A DNA stretch of 64,000 nt from Streptomyces pacificus (lineage in GTDB: Bacteria > Actinomycetota > Actinomycetes > Streptomycetales > Streptomycetaceae): assembly GCF_011766325.1 (NCBI RefSeq), contig NZ_BLLG01000015.1, forward strand, positions 62,001 through 126,000, read 5' to 3'. Within the stretch, counting starts at the first letter, position 1, and every line of letters begins with the position of its first letter. Shown in pieces: positions 43,159 through 52,066 of this stretch. A program made the position numbers and the translations under genes. The notes beneath the pieces are model-generated. The model saw only the letters and a list, made by a program, of their open reading frames with translations. It did not search any database and was not told where the DNA came from.

Positions 43159-44016
43159 TCAGCCTCCGTAGCTCTCCGATACCAGGCGGATGAATTCCAT
43201 GGACTGCTCGGCGCTGAGTGCCTTGGCTCGGAGATGCTCGTACATCACCGTGTAGCTCTGCACGTCGTTGGGCTTCTCGAGGTAGAGGTCGCTTGTCACG
43301 CCCTCGAGGTAGACGACGCTGGCATCCATGGCGTCCTGGAACTCCAGGATGACGAATTTTCCGTACATGCCAGGATGGGCCCCTACGGCGTAGGGGAGGA
43401 CCTGCAGCGTCACGTGCGGCTGCATGCTCAGCTCAACGAGGTGCTTGAGCTGGTCTGCCATGATCCGGTCATTGCCGACAACGCGGCGCAGCAGAGCTTC
43501 ATCGATGACGGCCCAGAACCGGAGCGGGTTGTCGGGGTCCGTGAGGCGGTCCTGGCGTTTGAGCCGGATCTGAATGCGCTTGTCGATCTCGCTCTGGGTG
43601 GCCTCGGGCCACATCCCCTCGATGACTGCCTGGGCGTAGTCGCGTGTCTGGAGCAGGCCGGGCACGATCAGTGACTCGTAGACCCGGAGGCTGGCCGCGT
43701 CCGTCTCCAGACCGATGTAGACGCTGTAGGGGATGTCGCCGAAGGCGTGCCACCAGCCCTGCTGGCGGGAGTCCTTGGCCATCTGCATCAGGGAGTCGAC
43801 GACGCGGCGGTCCTCGACCTCGTACACTCCGCAGAGGTCGCGCACATCGCGCTGGCTGATCGACCGCCGGCCGTTCTCCAGTCGGCTGATCTTCGACTGG
43901 GAGACGAGCAGGCGATCGGCCACCTCTTCCGCCGTCATGCCCTTCTGCTCGCGGAGGCGGCGCAACTCCTGCCCCAAACGACGGCGCCTGACGGTGGGGT
44001 TGACGTTGGACGCCAC
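43159..44016 (-). CDS. XRE-family regulator with DUF5753 domain (WhiJ-like)
   Basis: A 285-residue regulator. Residues 12-68 form the helix-turn-helix (LRRLREQKGMTAEEVADRL followed by VSQSKISRLENGRR). The remainder is DUF5753: YESLIVPGLLQTRDYAQAV, RQDRL, LRFWAVIDEALLRR, LQVLPY, MYGKFVILEF and VVYLEG. GTG at 44016 is the start consistent with the conserved N-terminus. It partners with the DUF397 gene 180 bases downstream. The operator is probably in the region upstream of its own start. Confidence 0.93.
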   Translation of the reverse strand: MASNVNPTVRRRRLGQELRRLREQKGMTAEEVADRLLVSQSKISRLENGRRSISQRDVRDLCGVYEVEDRRVVDSLMQMAKDSRQQGWWHAFGDIPYSVYIGLETDAASLRVYESLIVPGLLQTRDYAQAVIEGMWPEATQSEIDKRIQIRLKRQDRLTDPDNPLRFWAVIDEALLRRVVGNDRIMADQLKHLVELSMQPHVTLQVLPYAVGAHPGMYGKFVILEFQDAMDASVVYLEGVTSDLYLEKPNDVQSYTVMYEHLRAKALSAEQSMEFIRLVSESYGG

Positions 44017-44672
44017 GGGAACTGCACCTCCGGCTGTGGACTGCTCTGCGGTCCTGTTGCTGTGCGTATCTACGTCTCAGCAGACTGCCACCAAAGGTGT
44101 TGCCCGCGCTGGAAAACGACGACACGCAGACACAATGCGGGACACAAAAAATCCCGCCGTGCGCGGCACGTCACGGCGGCACACCCATGTGCGGGTGAAT
44201 TGCCCTGAATTCAGGGGCTTTTCCTTGTGGGGTGCCTGGGGGGCGCCAGGCGGCGCGCGCTGCGCACATCCGCCGGTCCGGCCGCAGCGTCCCGCCCGCC
44301 ACGGTGTTCGCGCGCCGCACGGTGCGTCCCCGGCGCGGGTCCGGCTTCGCGTGGCAGGGAGTGCCCGCGTGAAGTCCCGGGGCGGTGGGTTCGGCGGCAA
44401 GCCGTGAAGAACGCGCGGGGCAGCCGTTCGTACGACTGTCCCGCGCGCTCTGCGGCTCCCGCACCGGGTCGCGGGCGGTACCGGCCGGGGGACTCCCCCG
44501 GCCGGCACGCGAACGGGTGCCTCGGGGGCGCGTCCGTGACGGCGGGCGTCGCGGACGCGCCCGCACAGGTGCGTGTCCTTGCGTGTCCTGGCGTCTCCTT
44601 GCGTGTCCTCGCGTGTCCGCGTCAGTGCGCCGGGCGCCCGCCTGTGCTTGTGCGCCCGTGCGTACGTATGCC
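44017..44672. other. Intergenic region with palindrome and short tandem repeats
   Basis: No supported gene in about 650 bases. A perfect 14-base palindrome CCCTGAATTCAGGG lies at 44203-44216, in an AT-richer patch that may be a regulator-binding site. At about 44570-44630 there is a degenerate tandem of GCGTGTCCT-like units. These are the only structures I could define. Confidence 0.6.
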
Positions 44673-45392
44673 CTAGTGGACGGCGGCGCGGGCCATACCG
44701 CCGCGTCGTGCCGGCATCGGGACGGCCGGCTGGCGGCCGGTTGCTGCCGGGCTGCGGCGCGGCTGTGCGGACACACCGTTCTGAACGTCCATCACGGCGT
44801 GTGCCACGAGTCCGCCCATCGGGTCGTGCCGGATCAGGTCCCGCAGTCGAGAGCGGGAGGACCGCCCCTCGTTGCCGGGGTAGAGGTGCTTGCCGAGACC
44901 GACCGCGTGCGCCAGCGCGGCGAGCGCGGCCGTCCGCGGGTCCGGCGGCACGCCGGTGCGGATGGCACTGTCCAGCCGGGCCCTGATCTCCCGGCTGATC
45001 GCCGTGTCCGTCGCCTGGTAGCGAGTCGTCGGCAGCACCCCGCACATCTGGCCGGCCACGGCATGGACCATGCCGCACCTCTCCAGATGTGAAAGGTAGG
45101 TTTGGCGCAACCCTAGTCGGGGCCCGCCGATCCAGTGGACGGCCCGAACCGGACTGCCGCGCCTGCGCAGCAGTTCCAGTGCGGAGTCCAGTGTCGGATC
45201 TCCTGTCGGCCGTGGCATCACCACGGCGATACGATCCCCGTCTGGGGCTATCCGTCCCGCCAGAGCCAGCTCCACTAGCTGTGCTCCGGCCAGGCCGAGG
45301 TCGAGCGACTGCGGCTGCGCTGTGGTACCCGTGGTCGGGTCCAGAGCGAGCAGCAGAAGCTCCTCCGGAAGTGTTCTGCGGCTCCTGCCCAT
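44673..45392 (-). CDS. GPP34 (GOLPH3-like) family protein
   Basis: A 239-residue GPP34-domain protein. LPEELLLLALDPTTG at the N-terminus, LGLAGAQLVELALAGRI and the all-helical remainder fit the family. In eukaryotes GOLPH3 binds phosphatidylinositol-4-phosphate; in actinobacteria these proteins are common and uncharacterised, sometimes linked to membrane stress or toxin loci. The C-terminus is Arg/Pro/Ala-rich and probably disordered. ATG at 45392. It is monocistronic and divergent from the carboxypeptidase gene. Confidence 0.88.
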   Translation of the reverse strand: MGRSRRTLPEELLLLALDPTTGTTAQPQSLDLGLAGAQLVELALAGRIAPDGDRIAVVMPRPTGDPTLDSALELLRRRGSPVRAVHWIGGPRLGLRQTYLSHLERCGMVHAVAGQMCGVLPTTRYQATDTAISREIRARLDSAIRTGVPPDPRTAALAALAHAVGLGKHLYPGNEGRSSRSRLRDLIRHDPMGGLVAHAVMDVQNGVSAQPRRSPAATGRQPAVPMPARRGGMARAAVH

Positions 45393-45607
45393 CCATGCCT
45401 CCCCGCGTGGATGAATGACAGGGTGACGCCTCTCACATTGGTCTGTCGAGAGTGCCTGGGTGCTTCGTACGGGAACCGGTAGGTATGTCGTTCTCGTCTA
45501 GCACGGGGGCCAAGGGCTCACACAGGACACTGGTAGATGGTTCGGGCAGTGGTGCGGGTGGTACCGGCGTCATGGCGGATTCAGGTTTGAGGCACGGAGG
45601 AGGCACG

Positions 45608-48541
45608 GTGGCGGGCGAGTCCCCCGACAAGTCGGTGCAGCAGAAGTCGTCGGGGGAGACGACTCCGGGCGAACGCGATCCGCGGCTTTCCGTGGCCCGT
45701 TCGGAGGGTGCGTCCTCCGAGAGGCGTACCGACCAGCCGACGGCGGTGTTCAGGACACTGCCGTCGGAGCCGTCGGAGCCGTCGGTCTCGGGTACGGACA
45801 ACGACAGGGGAGTGGGCAGGGGAGTGGGCGAGGGCAGCGAGCGCGGGGACATGGACGAGGACGCATCCGCGTCCGTGTCCGGTTCCGGCGCCGTGACGGA
45901 GTCCGCCGCCCCCGAAGACAGGCCCTCCGACGGAGGCGAGCACACCCCGGACGGCGGCGATCGGCTGCGGGAGGCCGTGACCGCATGGCTCTCCGGCACG
46001 GGCAGGGACGAGGGGCACGAGGAGGGCGAGGAGGGCGAGGAGGGCACGGCGAACGAGCCCACGAGGCCGAGAGCCGCCGAGGGCGGGGGCGCGGACGAAG
46101 GAGCCTCCGAAGTCGCCCGCAGCGCGCCCGCGGTGGCGGACGGGGGCGCGAAGAGGCCCGCGGCGCCCGCACCCCGCAAGTCCGCCGACGGGGAAGAACC
46201 ACCGGCCGATCCGGACGCCGGGCCCGGGGCCGGGGGCGGGGGCGGCCGGCACCGCGAGGCCGGCCGGGGCGGTGAGGGAGAGAGCGACGAGGGCGGTGCC
46301 CGGAGCAGGGGCCCCCGCTGGGCTGCGCTCCTGACGGAAGAGGACGGCGCCACCACGGCCGAGGACGAGGCCACCAAGGGGGGCCTGAAGGGCGCCGGGG
46401 CCGTCGCATCGGCCGATGCGTCCAAGAGCGGCGAACCGGGAGACGACGAGAAGAACCGGACGCCCGCCGACACGTCGGCGGCCGACGGAACCGCGCTGCC
46501 CCGGCCTGCCGTGGACCAGCCGACCACCGCACTGAAGATCAGCCCCTCGACAGCGGCACCCGAGCAGTCAGCGAACCCCTCCACGGCTACTGTGCGGCCG
46601 GACCCGGAGCGCACCGCTTCCGACCGCACGGGCATGGAGCAGGGGGCGGAGCGCACCGCGGCGCTCGGCGTCACCGCACCCCCGAGCGGGTCGTCGAAGC
46701 CCGGGCAGAGGCCGGGAAGGCCCGGCGCCAAGCCGGCGGCGGATCCCGGCGGGCCGTCCAGCCCCGATCACCGTTCCGGCCCCGAGGGTGCCGCCGGCTC
46801 CCGGATTCCGGCCGGCGGCCGACCCGCTGCCCCGGCCTCCCCGGCCGCCGGTGCGGCGTCCGGGGCCGCGCCCCAGCCCGGTTCCGAGCCGGACGCAGCG
46901 TCCAAGCCCGCGTCACCGCCCCCGCCCCCGTCTGCATCCGCATCCGCGGCCGCCTCCGAGCCTGCCTCCGAGCCCGCCTCCGAGCCCGGTTCCGAGCCGG
47001 ACTCCGCATCCGCCTCTGATTCCGGGCCCGTTCCCGGCCGGGCCTCCCGGGGCGCTCCCGAGTCTGCCGCCGAGCGGACCAGTACGTTCGTGCCGCTGCG
47101 GCGCGACGGCGCACCGTCCTCCACTCCCGGTGCTTCCGCCGCCTCCGCGTCGAAGTCGGCCCCGCCCGCGTCGAAGTCGGCCGCTCCCGGCGGGCACGCA
47201 GCAGCCCCGCCCGCTTCACTCACCGAGCCCGAGCGCACGCGTCAGCAGCCCATGCCACCCAAGCCGCCACTCGATCTGCTGGCCGAACTGACCAACACCC
47301 CGCCGCCCGCGCAGACTCCGGTTCGCACGCTGCTGCGGCGGGTGAGGATCTGGACGCCGCTCGTCGTGCTGCTCCTGATCGTCTTCGCTGTCGTACAGAC
47401 CCTGCGACCGCTCCCGGAGCCCACTCTCTCGCTGACCGCCAAGCCGGCGTACTCGTTCGCCGGCGCCGCCCCGCAGCTGCCCTGGCCCGCGGAGGGCCAG
47501 GCGTACATGGCGGCGTCCGGACTCGGCGCGCTCGGCTCCTCCGGCGAGCAGAAGCCCGTGCCGATCGCGAGCGTCACCAAGTCGATGACGGCGTATGTGA
47601 TCCTCAAGAACCACCCGCTCAAGCCGGGCGAGGACGGGCCCATGATCGAGATTGATGCCAAGGGGGAGTCGGACGGCCAGCTCGACAAGACGGACAACGA
47701 GTCGACGCTCAACACCGTCAGGAAGGGCGACAAGATCAGCCTGAAGGACGCGCTGGCGGCGATCATGATCCCGTCCGCGAACAACATCGCGCGGCAGCTT
47801 GCTCGCTGGGACTCGGGCTCGGAGAAGGCGTTCGTCGAGAAGATGAACGCCGCCGCCGAGGAGCTCGGCATGAAGAACACCACGTACACCGACCCGTCCG
47901 GGTTGGACGCGACGACGGTCAGTACGGCCGAGGACCAGGTCAAGCTGGGGCTGAAGCTGGTCGAGATCAAGGCCCTGATGGACATCACCAGGCTGCCGGA
48001 GTGGACGGACCCGTCGGGCAAGACCTGGCGGAACTACAACGAGCTGCCGCCGTTCGACGGCGCGCTCGGCATCAAGACCGGCAGCACCACCAAGGCGGGC
48101 GGCAATCTCCTCTTCGCCGCCCACAAGATGGTCGGTGACACGGACCAGCTGATCGTCGGAGCTGTGCTCGCCCAGTACGACACCCCGATCCTCGGTACCG
48201 CGATCAAGGCCAGCAGGGACCTGATGCTGGCGACCCAGGGCGCCCTGGAGAACGCGACGGTCGTCAAGAAGGGACAGGTCGTCGGTGTGGTCGAGGACGG
48301 CCTGGGCGGCTCGGTCCCGGTCGTGGCCACCAAGGACGTGCAGGCGGTCGGCTGGTCCGGGCTCACCGTGAAGCTGGAGCTGAGCGACGGCGGCAAGGTC
48401 GTGCCGCACGAGGCCGCCGCCGGCACGGTGGTGGGGTCGCTCACCGTCGGCGACGGTGCGAGCCAGGTCGCCGTTCCGGTGGCCCTCCAGCAGGAACTCG
48501 CGGAACCCGGGTTCGGAGCCAGGCTGACCCGCCTGGGCTGA
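45608..48541 (+). CDS. D-alanyl-D-alanine carboxypeptidase with very long disordered cytoplasmic region
   Basis: A 977-residue penicillin-binding protein of peptidase family S11. The catalytic set is Ser655-Val-Thr-Lys658, Ser723-Ala-Asn725 and Lys823-Thr-Gly825 (IKTGSTTKAGG). A single membrane segment (WTPLVVLLLIVFAVVQTL) near residue 580 precedes the domain. Residues 1-570 are low-complexity, rich in Ala, Pro, Ser, Glu and Gly, about twice the length of the enzyme domain. GTG at 45608 is chosen because GGAGGAGG precedes it; an earlier in-frame start at 45452 lacks a site. The enzyme trims the terminal D-Ala of peptidoglycan stem peptides outside the membrane. Confidence 0.88.
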   Translation: MAGESPDKSVQQKSSGETTPGERDPRLSVARSEGASSERRTDQPTAVFRTLPSEPSEPSVSGTDNDRGVGRGVGEGSERGDMDEDASASVSGSGAVTESAAPEDRPSDGGEHTPDGGDRLREAVTAWLSGTGRDEGHEEGEEGEEGTANEPTRPRAAEGGGADEGASEVARSAPAVADGGAKRPAAPAPRKSADGEEPPADPDAGPGAGGGGGRHREAGRGGEGESDEGGARSRGPRWAALLTEEDGATTAEDEATKGGLKGAGAVASADASKSGEPGDDEKNRTPADTSAADGTALPRPAVDQPTTALKISPSTAAPEQSANPSTATVRPDPERTASDRTGMEQGAERTAALGVTAPPSGSSKPGQRPGRPGAKPAADPGGPSSPDHRSGPEGAAGSRIPAGGRPAAPASPAAGAASGAAPQPGSEPDAASKPASPPPPPSASASAAASEPASEPASEPGSEPDSASASDSGPVPGRASRGAPESAAERTSTFVPLRRDGAPSSTPGASAASASKSAPPASKSAAPGGHAAAPPASLTEPERTRQQPMPPKPPLDLLAELTNTPPPAQTPVRTLLRRVRIWTPLVVLLLIVFAVVQTLRPLPEPTLSLTAKPAYSFAGAAPQLPWPAEGQAYMAASGLGALGSSGEQKPVPIASVTKSMTAYVILKNHPLKPGEDGPMIEIDAKGESDGQLDKTDNESTLNTVRKGDKISLKDALAAIMIPSANNIARQLARWDSGSEKAFVEKMNAAAEELGMKNTTYTDPSGLDATTVSTAEDQVKLGLKLVEIKALMDITRLPEWTDPSGKTWRNYNELPPFDGALGIKTGSTTKAGGNLLFAAHKMVGDTDQLIVGAVLAQYDTPILGTAIKASRDLMLATQGALENATVVKKGQVVGVVEDGLGGSVPVVATKDVQAVGWSGLTVKLELSDGGKVVPHEAAAGTVVGSLTVGDGASQVAVPVALQQELAEPGFGARLTRLG

Positions 48542-48692
48542 CCTCGGATGTCCGGACGGGGCACGGGCCTCCGCGCCCCGTCCGCCGCATCAGCCCCGTG
48601 CTAGCGTCCCCGGATCGCGGCGTCCCCGGCAGGGGCAACTCGCGAAGCCGGGACGGCGTCCCCGAGCACGGGAAGCGACCACGGGAGCCGCA

Positions 48693-50771
48693 TTGACCAC
48701 CGTCGAGCCGACACGCGCGGACGAGAGCAGTGCCGCGAGGGGGCCACGAGCCGCGAGGAGCCCGCGAATAGGGGAGGACTCCGGGGGACCTGGATCCCCC
48801 GGGTCTCCCGGCTCTCCCGGGCCCCCCGGGCCCCCCGGGTCTCCCGGATCCCCCGGGTCTCCCGGGTCTCCCGGATCCCCCGGGGTTCCGGCCGCTCCCG
48901 GCTCCCCCGGGGGTCCCGCAGCTCCAGTGGCGACGTGCTCTCGCGCCGCACGGTTCAGCGCCGTGAGGCGCACCGCATCGCGCCTGCCCGTCCCGCGTTT
49001 CCGGGCCTCGTGGTTCGGGGTCTCGCGGTTCGCCTCCCCGCGGCGCGCCGCCGCCCGGTTCGCTGCCGTGTCGGTGCGCCGTCCCGTCCTGGCGGCGACC
49101 GCATGGGCGGCCTTCCTCCACCTCGGGTGGTTCTTCCTCTTCGCCAACAGCGGCGGCGACATCGCCGCACAGGACGCCTGGGCCGAGTTCGTCGGCCGCC
49201 ACCCCGACTCGGCGTACAACCTCGCCTGGTACGGCGGCATGCACCCGGTCTCGTACAGCGTGGTGTCCCCGTATCTGATGTCCGTGCTCGGCGTGCGGAC
49301 CACGATGATGGTCGTCGGGACCCTCTCCACCACACTGACCGCGCTGATCCTGACGCGGGTGCGGGCGGTCCGGAACCCGCTGGCCTGCGCACTGGCCGGA
49401 GTGTTCGCGATCTTCTGCAACGCGCTGTCGGGGCGGGTCACGTTCGGGCTGGGGATGGTGTTCGCCCTCGGAGCGGTCGCTGCGGTGTTCTGCTGGCCGT
49501 ACCGCTGGCGGAGGAAGCGGTGGGCGAAGGCCGCGTTCGCGGCACCGCTGGCCGGCCTCGCGACCGCTTCGAGCCCGGTCGCCGGGCTCTTCCTCGGAGT
49601 CGTCGCCGCGGCGCTGTTCCTGAACAAGCGACGTCCCGGCGCCTATGCACTGGGGATCGCGCCGGTCGTGGTCGTGGTCCTGTCGGCGTGGCTGTTCCCC
49701 TTCTCCGGCACGCAGCCCATGTCCCTCGGGTCGACGTCGCTGCCGTTCCTCTTCGGGGTGCTGGTCCTCGTCCTCGTACCGCGGGACTGGCGCACCGTAC
49801 GGACCGCCGCCGGGGTGTACTCCGCCGGCACGCTGCTGACCTTCCTCGTGGACTCGCAGATCGGCTCGAACGTCTCGCGCCTCGCGATGCTGTTCGCGGG
49901 GGTGGTGCTGCTGGCGGCGCTGCCGTACGCCGTGCCGCGCTCACGCAGGTGGTACGCCGTCGTCGTGGCCTTCGCCGGGCTCAACGCGTGGATCGGCTTC
50001 AAGAGCGTCGACGACATCGTGCGCACCGCTCCGGCCGCGTCCTGGACGCGGGAACTCGCACCGCTGGTGAACGAACTACAGGAGGTCGGTGCGGAGAAGG
50101 GCCGCGTCGAGGTCGTCCCGGCGAGCAGCCACCGCGAGGCGTCGGCACTCGCGCCGTACGTCAACCTGGCGCGCGGCTGGAACCGGCAGGCGGACATGGA
50201 ACGCAATCCGCTCTTCTACGACGACACACTCGACGCCGTGAACTACCGCGAGTGGCTCCACCGCTGGGCCGTGCACTACGTGGTGCTGCCGACCGGCGAG
50301 CCGGACTCGGGCGCCCGGCAGGAGGCGGAGCTGGTCGAGCGAGGCCAGCCCTATCTGAAGCTGGTGTGGTCGGACGCGAACTGGCGGCTGTTCGCCGTCC
50401 GCGAGCCGACCCCTCTCGCGGACCCGCCGGCGACGGTGGACCGGGCGGGCGACGGCGAGCTGCGGATCCATGTGCGCGAGGCGGGCCGGGTGCTGATCCG
50501 GGTCCCGTACTCGCCGTGGCTGGGGCTCGTGGACGACCAGGGCCGGAGCGTGGAGCAGCCGCACGAGACCCCGGAGTCGAAGCTGCGGGGGGACGGTGAG
50601 CCGAGGGTGTTCGTCAACGCCGCCGGCTGCCTGACGAAGGCGGAGCAGGATGCGTCGGGCGACGAGTGGACCGAGCTCCTGGCGCCGCGTCCGGGCGTCT
50701 ACCGGCTGGCTGCCCCGTATCGGTTCCCCCGCGGCACGCCCTGTCCTGAGGAGCTGACCGGGAGGAGCTGA
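48693..50771 (+). CDS. Polytopic membrane protein with collagen-like N-terminal segment
   Basis: A 692-residue integral membrane protein. Residues 31-75 are a Gly-X-Y repeat dominated by GSP and GPP triplets, collagen-like in pattern. About residue 130 onward are roughly eleven hydrophobic segments, then a soluble C-terminal domain (about 430-692). The segment AQDAWAEFVGRHPDSAYN followed by WYGGMHPVSYS after the first helix resembles membrane glycosyltransferases of the YfhO/GT-C kind, but the assignment is weak. The TTG at 48693 has GGGAG upstream. It follows the carboxypeptidase by 151 bases in the same direction and may act in envelope assembly. Confidence 0.75.
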   Translation: MTTVEPTRADESSAARGPRAARSPRIGEDSGGPGSPGSPGSPGPPGPPGSPGSPGSPGSPGSPGVPAAPGSPGGPAAPVATCSRAARFSAVRRTASRLPVPRFRASWFGVSRFASPRRAAARFAAVSVRRPVLAATAWAAFLHLGWFFLFANSGGDIAAQDAWAEFVGRHPDSAYNLAWYGGMHPVSYSVVSPYLMSVLGVRTTMMVVGTLSTTLTALILTRVRAVRNPLACALAGVFAIFCNALSGRVTFGLGMVFALGAVAAVFCWPYRWRRKRWAKAAFAAPLAGLATASSPVAGLFLGVVAAALFLNKRRPGAYALGIAPVVVVVLSAWLFPFSGTQPMSLGSTSLPFLFGVLVLVLVPRDWRTVRTAAGVYSAGTLLTFLVDSQIGSNVSRLAMLFAGVVLLAALPYAVPRSRRWYAVVVAFAGLNAWIGFKSVDDIVRTAPAASWTRELAPLVNELQEVGAEKGRVEVVPASSHREASALAPYVNLARGWNRQADMERNPLFYDDTLDAVNYREWLHRWAVHYVVLPTGEPDSGARQEAELVERGQPYLKLVWSDANWRLFAVREPTPLADPPATVDRAGDGELRIHVREAGRVLIRVPYSPWLGLVDDQGRSVEQPHETPESKLRGDGEPRVFVNAAGCLTKAEQDASGDEWTELLAPRPGVYRLAAPYRFPRGTPCPEELTGRS

Positions 50772-51273
50772 CCGGGATGCGCTGATCGGGCGGAGCTGAC
50801 CGGCCGGCACCCGGCGTGCCGTCAGGTCACCGGCGGGCCTGTGGCGGACGGCGCCCGGGGACGCGGGCATGGCGGCGCGGGCGGCGCGGGCGGTGCCGAG
50901 GCGCGGACCAGGGGCCGGACCTCGATGTGTGTCCGCCATTCGACGCGTGATGTGCCGCCTTGAGCACGATGCGTGGGCGACGGGGTTACTGTGGCGGCCG
51001 CTGTTGTTGTGATCAACGGGCGCCCCGCCCGCCTCGGGCTCGCGGGGCGGCCCGCCACGACCGGACAGGTGCGCCCATGAGTCTTCCCTCCTCCCGCTCC
51101 CGCTCCCGCCTTCCCGGTGCGGCCGCAGCGGCGCGCGCACCGTCGGCGCACCGCGCTCCGGCCGCGGCGGTGGGGACGTTCGCCGTCGGGAGCGACCGCC
51201 ACCAGGCCGGTGAGGTCGTCACCGTGACGACCGCCGGAGGCGGCGACTCCGGCAATCCCCGGTGGTCGCCGGC
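50772..51273. other. Intergenic region, no confident gene
   Basis: About 500 bases between the membrane protein and marC-like gene. One short frame (51077-51277) opens with ATG but has an Arg/Ser/Ala-rich product without family resemblance and overlaps the marC start, so it is not called. The TGTGATCAACG patch near 51010 could be part of the promoter. Confidence 0.5.
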
Positions 51274-51906
51274 ATGAGCACCGTCGAGCTGACGGTTCAG
51301 GCGACCATCGCGATGGTGCTGCTGGTCGATCCGTTCATCCGGGGCCTCTTCTTCCGTGTGCTGACCGACAACGAGCCCGAGCGGCGGCGGGAGTACGTCG
51401 GCCGCATCATGGTGGTCATCGCGATCACCCTGGGGGGCGCGGCCCTGATCGGGCGGCCGGTGCTCGATCTGGTCGGCATCGACCTGTCCGCCTTCGGGTT
51501 CGCCGGCGGACTGGTCCTCCTGCTGATGGGCTTCGAGATGCTCTTCGGCGGCGAGCCGACCCGCGCGCAGGGCGGCGCTGCGGCGCACGAGGAGCCGGCA
51601 CCGAGATCGGCCGAGGACTCGATCGTGGTTCCCTACGCGATTCCCTTCATGGCGGGCCCGGGCGCCATCACCACGGTCATCGGCATCGCCTCGACGGGCC
51701 AGGGCTGGTCGGGTACGGTCGCGGCGCTCATCGCCGTCGCCATCACCGTGGCCCTGATTCCGGTGGGGCACCTGCTCCTGGTCAATCGGATGAGGATGTC
51801 GGCGCAGACCATCGCCATCGTGACGCGGTTCGGCGGACTGTTCGTGGCCACGATCGGCATCCAGCTCATGCTCAACGCGATCAGGACGTACTTCGGCCTC
51901 GGCTGA
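51274..51906 (+). CDS. MarC-family integral membrane protein
   Basis: A 210-residue membrane protein with six predicted helices in the MarC/UPF0056 pattern: ATIAMVLLVDPF, RRREYVGRIMVVIAITLG, GFAGGLVLLLMGFEMLFG, IPFMAGPGAITTVIG, and MLNAIRTYFGLG. The DPF and PFMAGPGAI motifs are diagnostic. The ATG at 51274 is preferred; a GTG at 51262 would add four residues. Function is unknown; early links to multiple antibiotic resistance in E. coli were not upheld. Its 3' end overlaps the etfB remnant's end on the other strand by 26 bases. Confidence 0.88.
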   Translation: MSTVELTVQATIAMVLLVDPFIRGLFFRVLTDNEPERRREYVGRIMVVIAITLGGAALIGRPVLDLVGIDLSAFGFAGGLVLLLMGFEMLFGGEPTRAQGGAAAHEEPAPRSAEDSIVVPYAIPFMAGPGAITTVIGIASTGQGWSGTVAALIAVAITVALIPVGHLLLVNRMRMSAQTIAIVTRFGGLFVATIGIQLMLNAIRTYFGLG

Positions 51907-52066
51907 GTCCCGGGCGGAGACTTCGGCGATGAGGGTGTGTGCGGTGTGCCGGTCGCCTTGCTTTGCCGCGGCTCGCTGCCGTTGCGGTGGTCAGCTCCTC
52001 GGTGAAGCCCCGTTCGCCCGTCGCGTCGGGCACGTACTTGACACAGACGACTATCCGCAGACTCAT
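51881..52066 (-). pseudogene. Truncated electron-transfer flavoprotein beta subunit (etfB remnant)
   Basis: The first 26 residues (MSLRIVVCVKYVPDATGERG then FTEELT) match the N-terminus of actinobacterial EtfB closely. After that the frame becomes Arg/His/Ser-rich without similarity and stops at residue 61; EtfB is normally about 260 residues. The ribosome site GAAGGAGAG and the ATGA overlap with the upstream hydroxyacyl-CoA dehydrogenase stop are intact. So an etfB gene once followed the dehydrogenase, as expected for an acyl-CoA oxidation operon, and all but its 5' end has been deleted. Confidence 0.78.

Noticed and set aside
45433..46731. 432-codon minus-strand frame opposite the carboxypeptidase N-terminus
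   Set aside because: Low-complexity Pro/Ser shadow of the disordered region; no support for expression.
51077..51277. 66-residue Arg/Ser/Ala-rich frame before marC
   Set aside because: No recognisable features, unusual composition, and it runs into the marC start; could be real but is not supportable.
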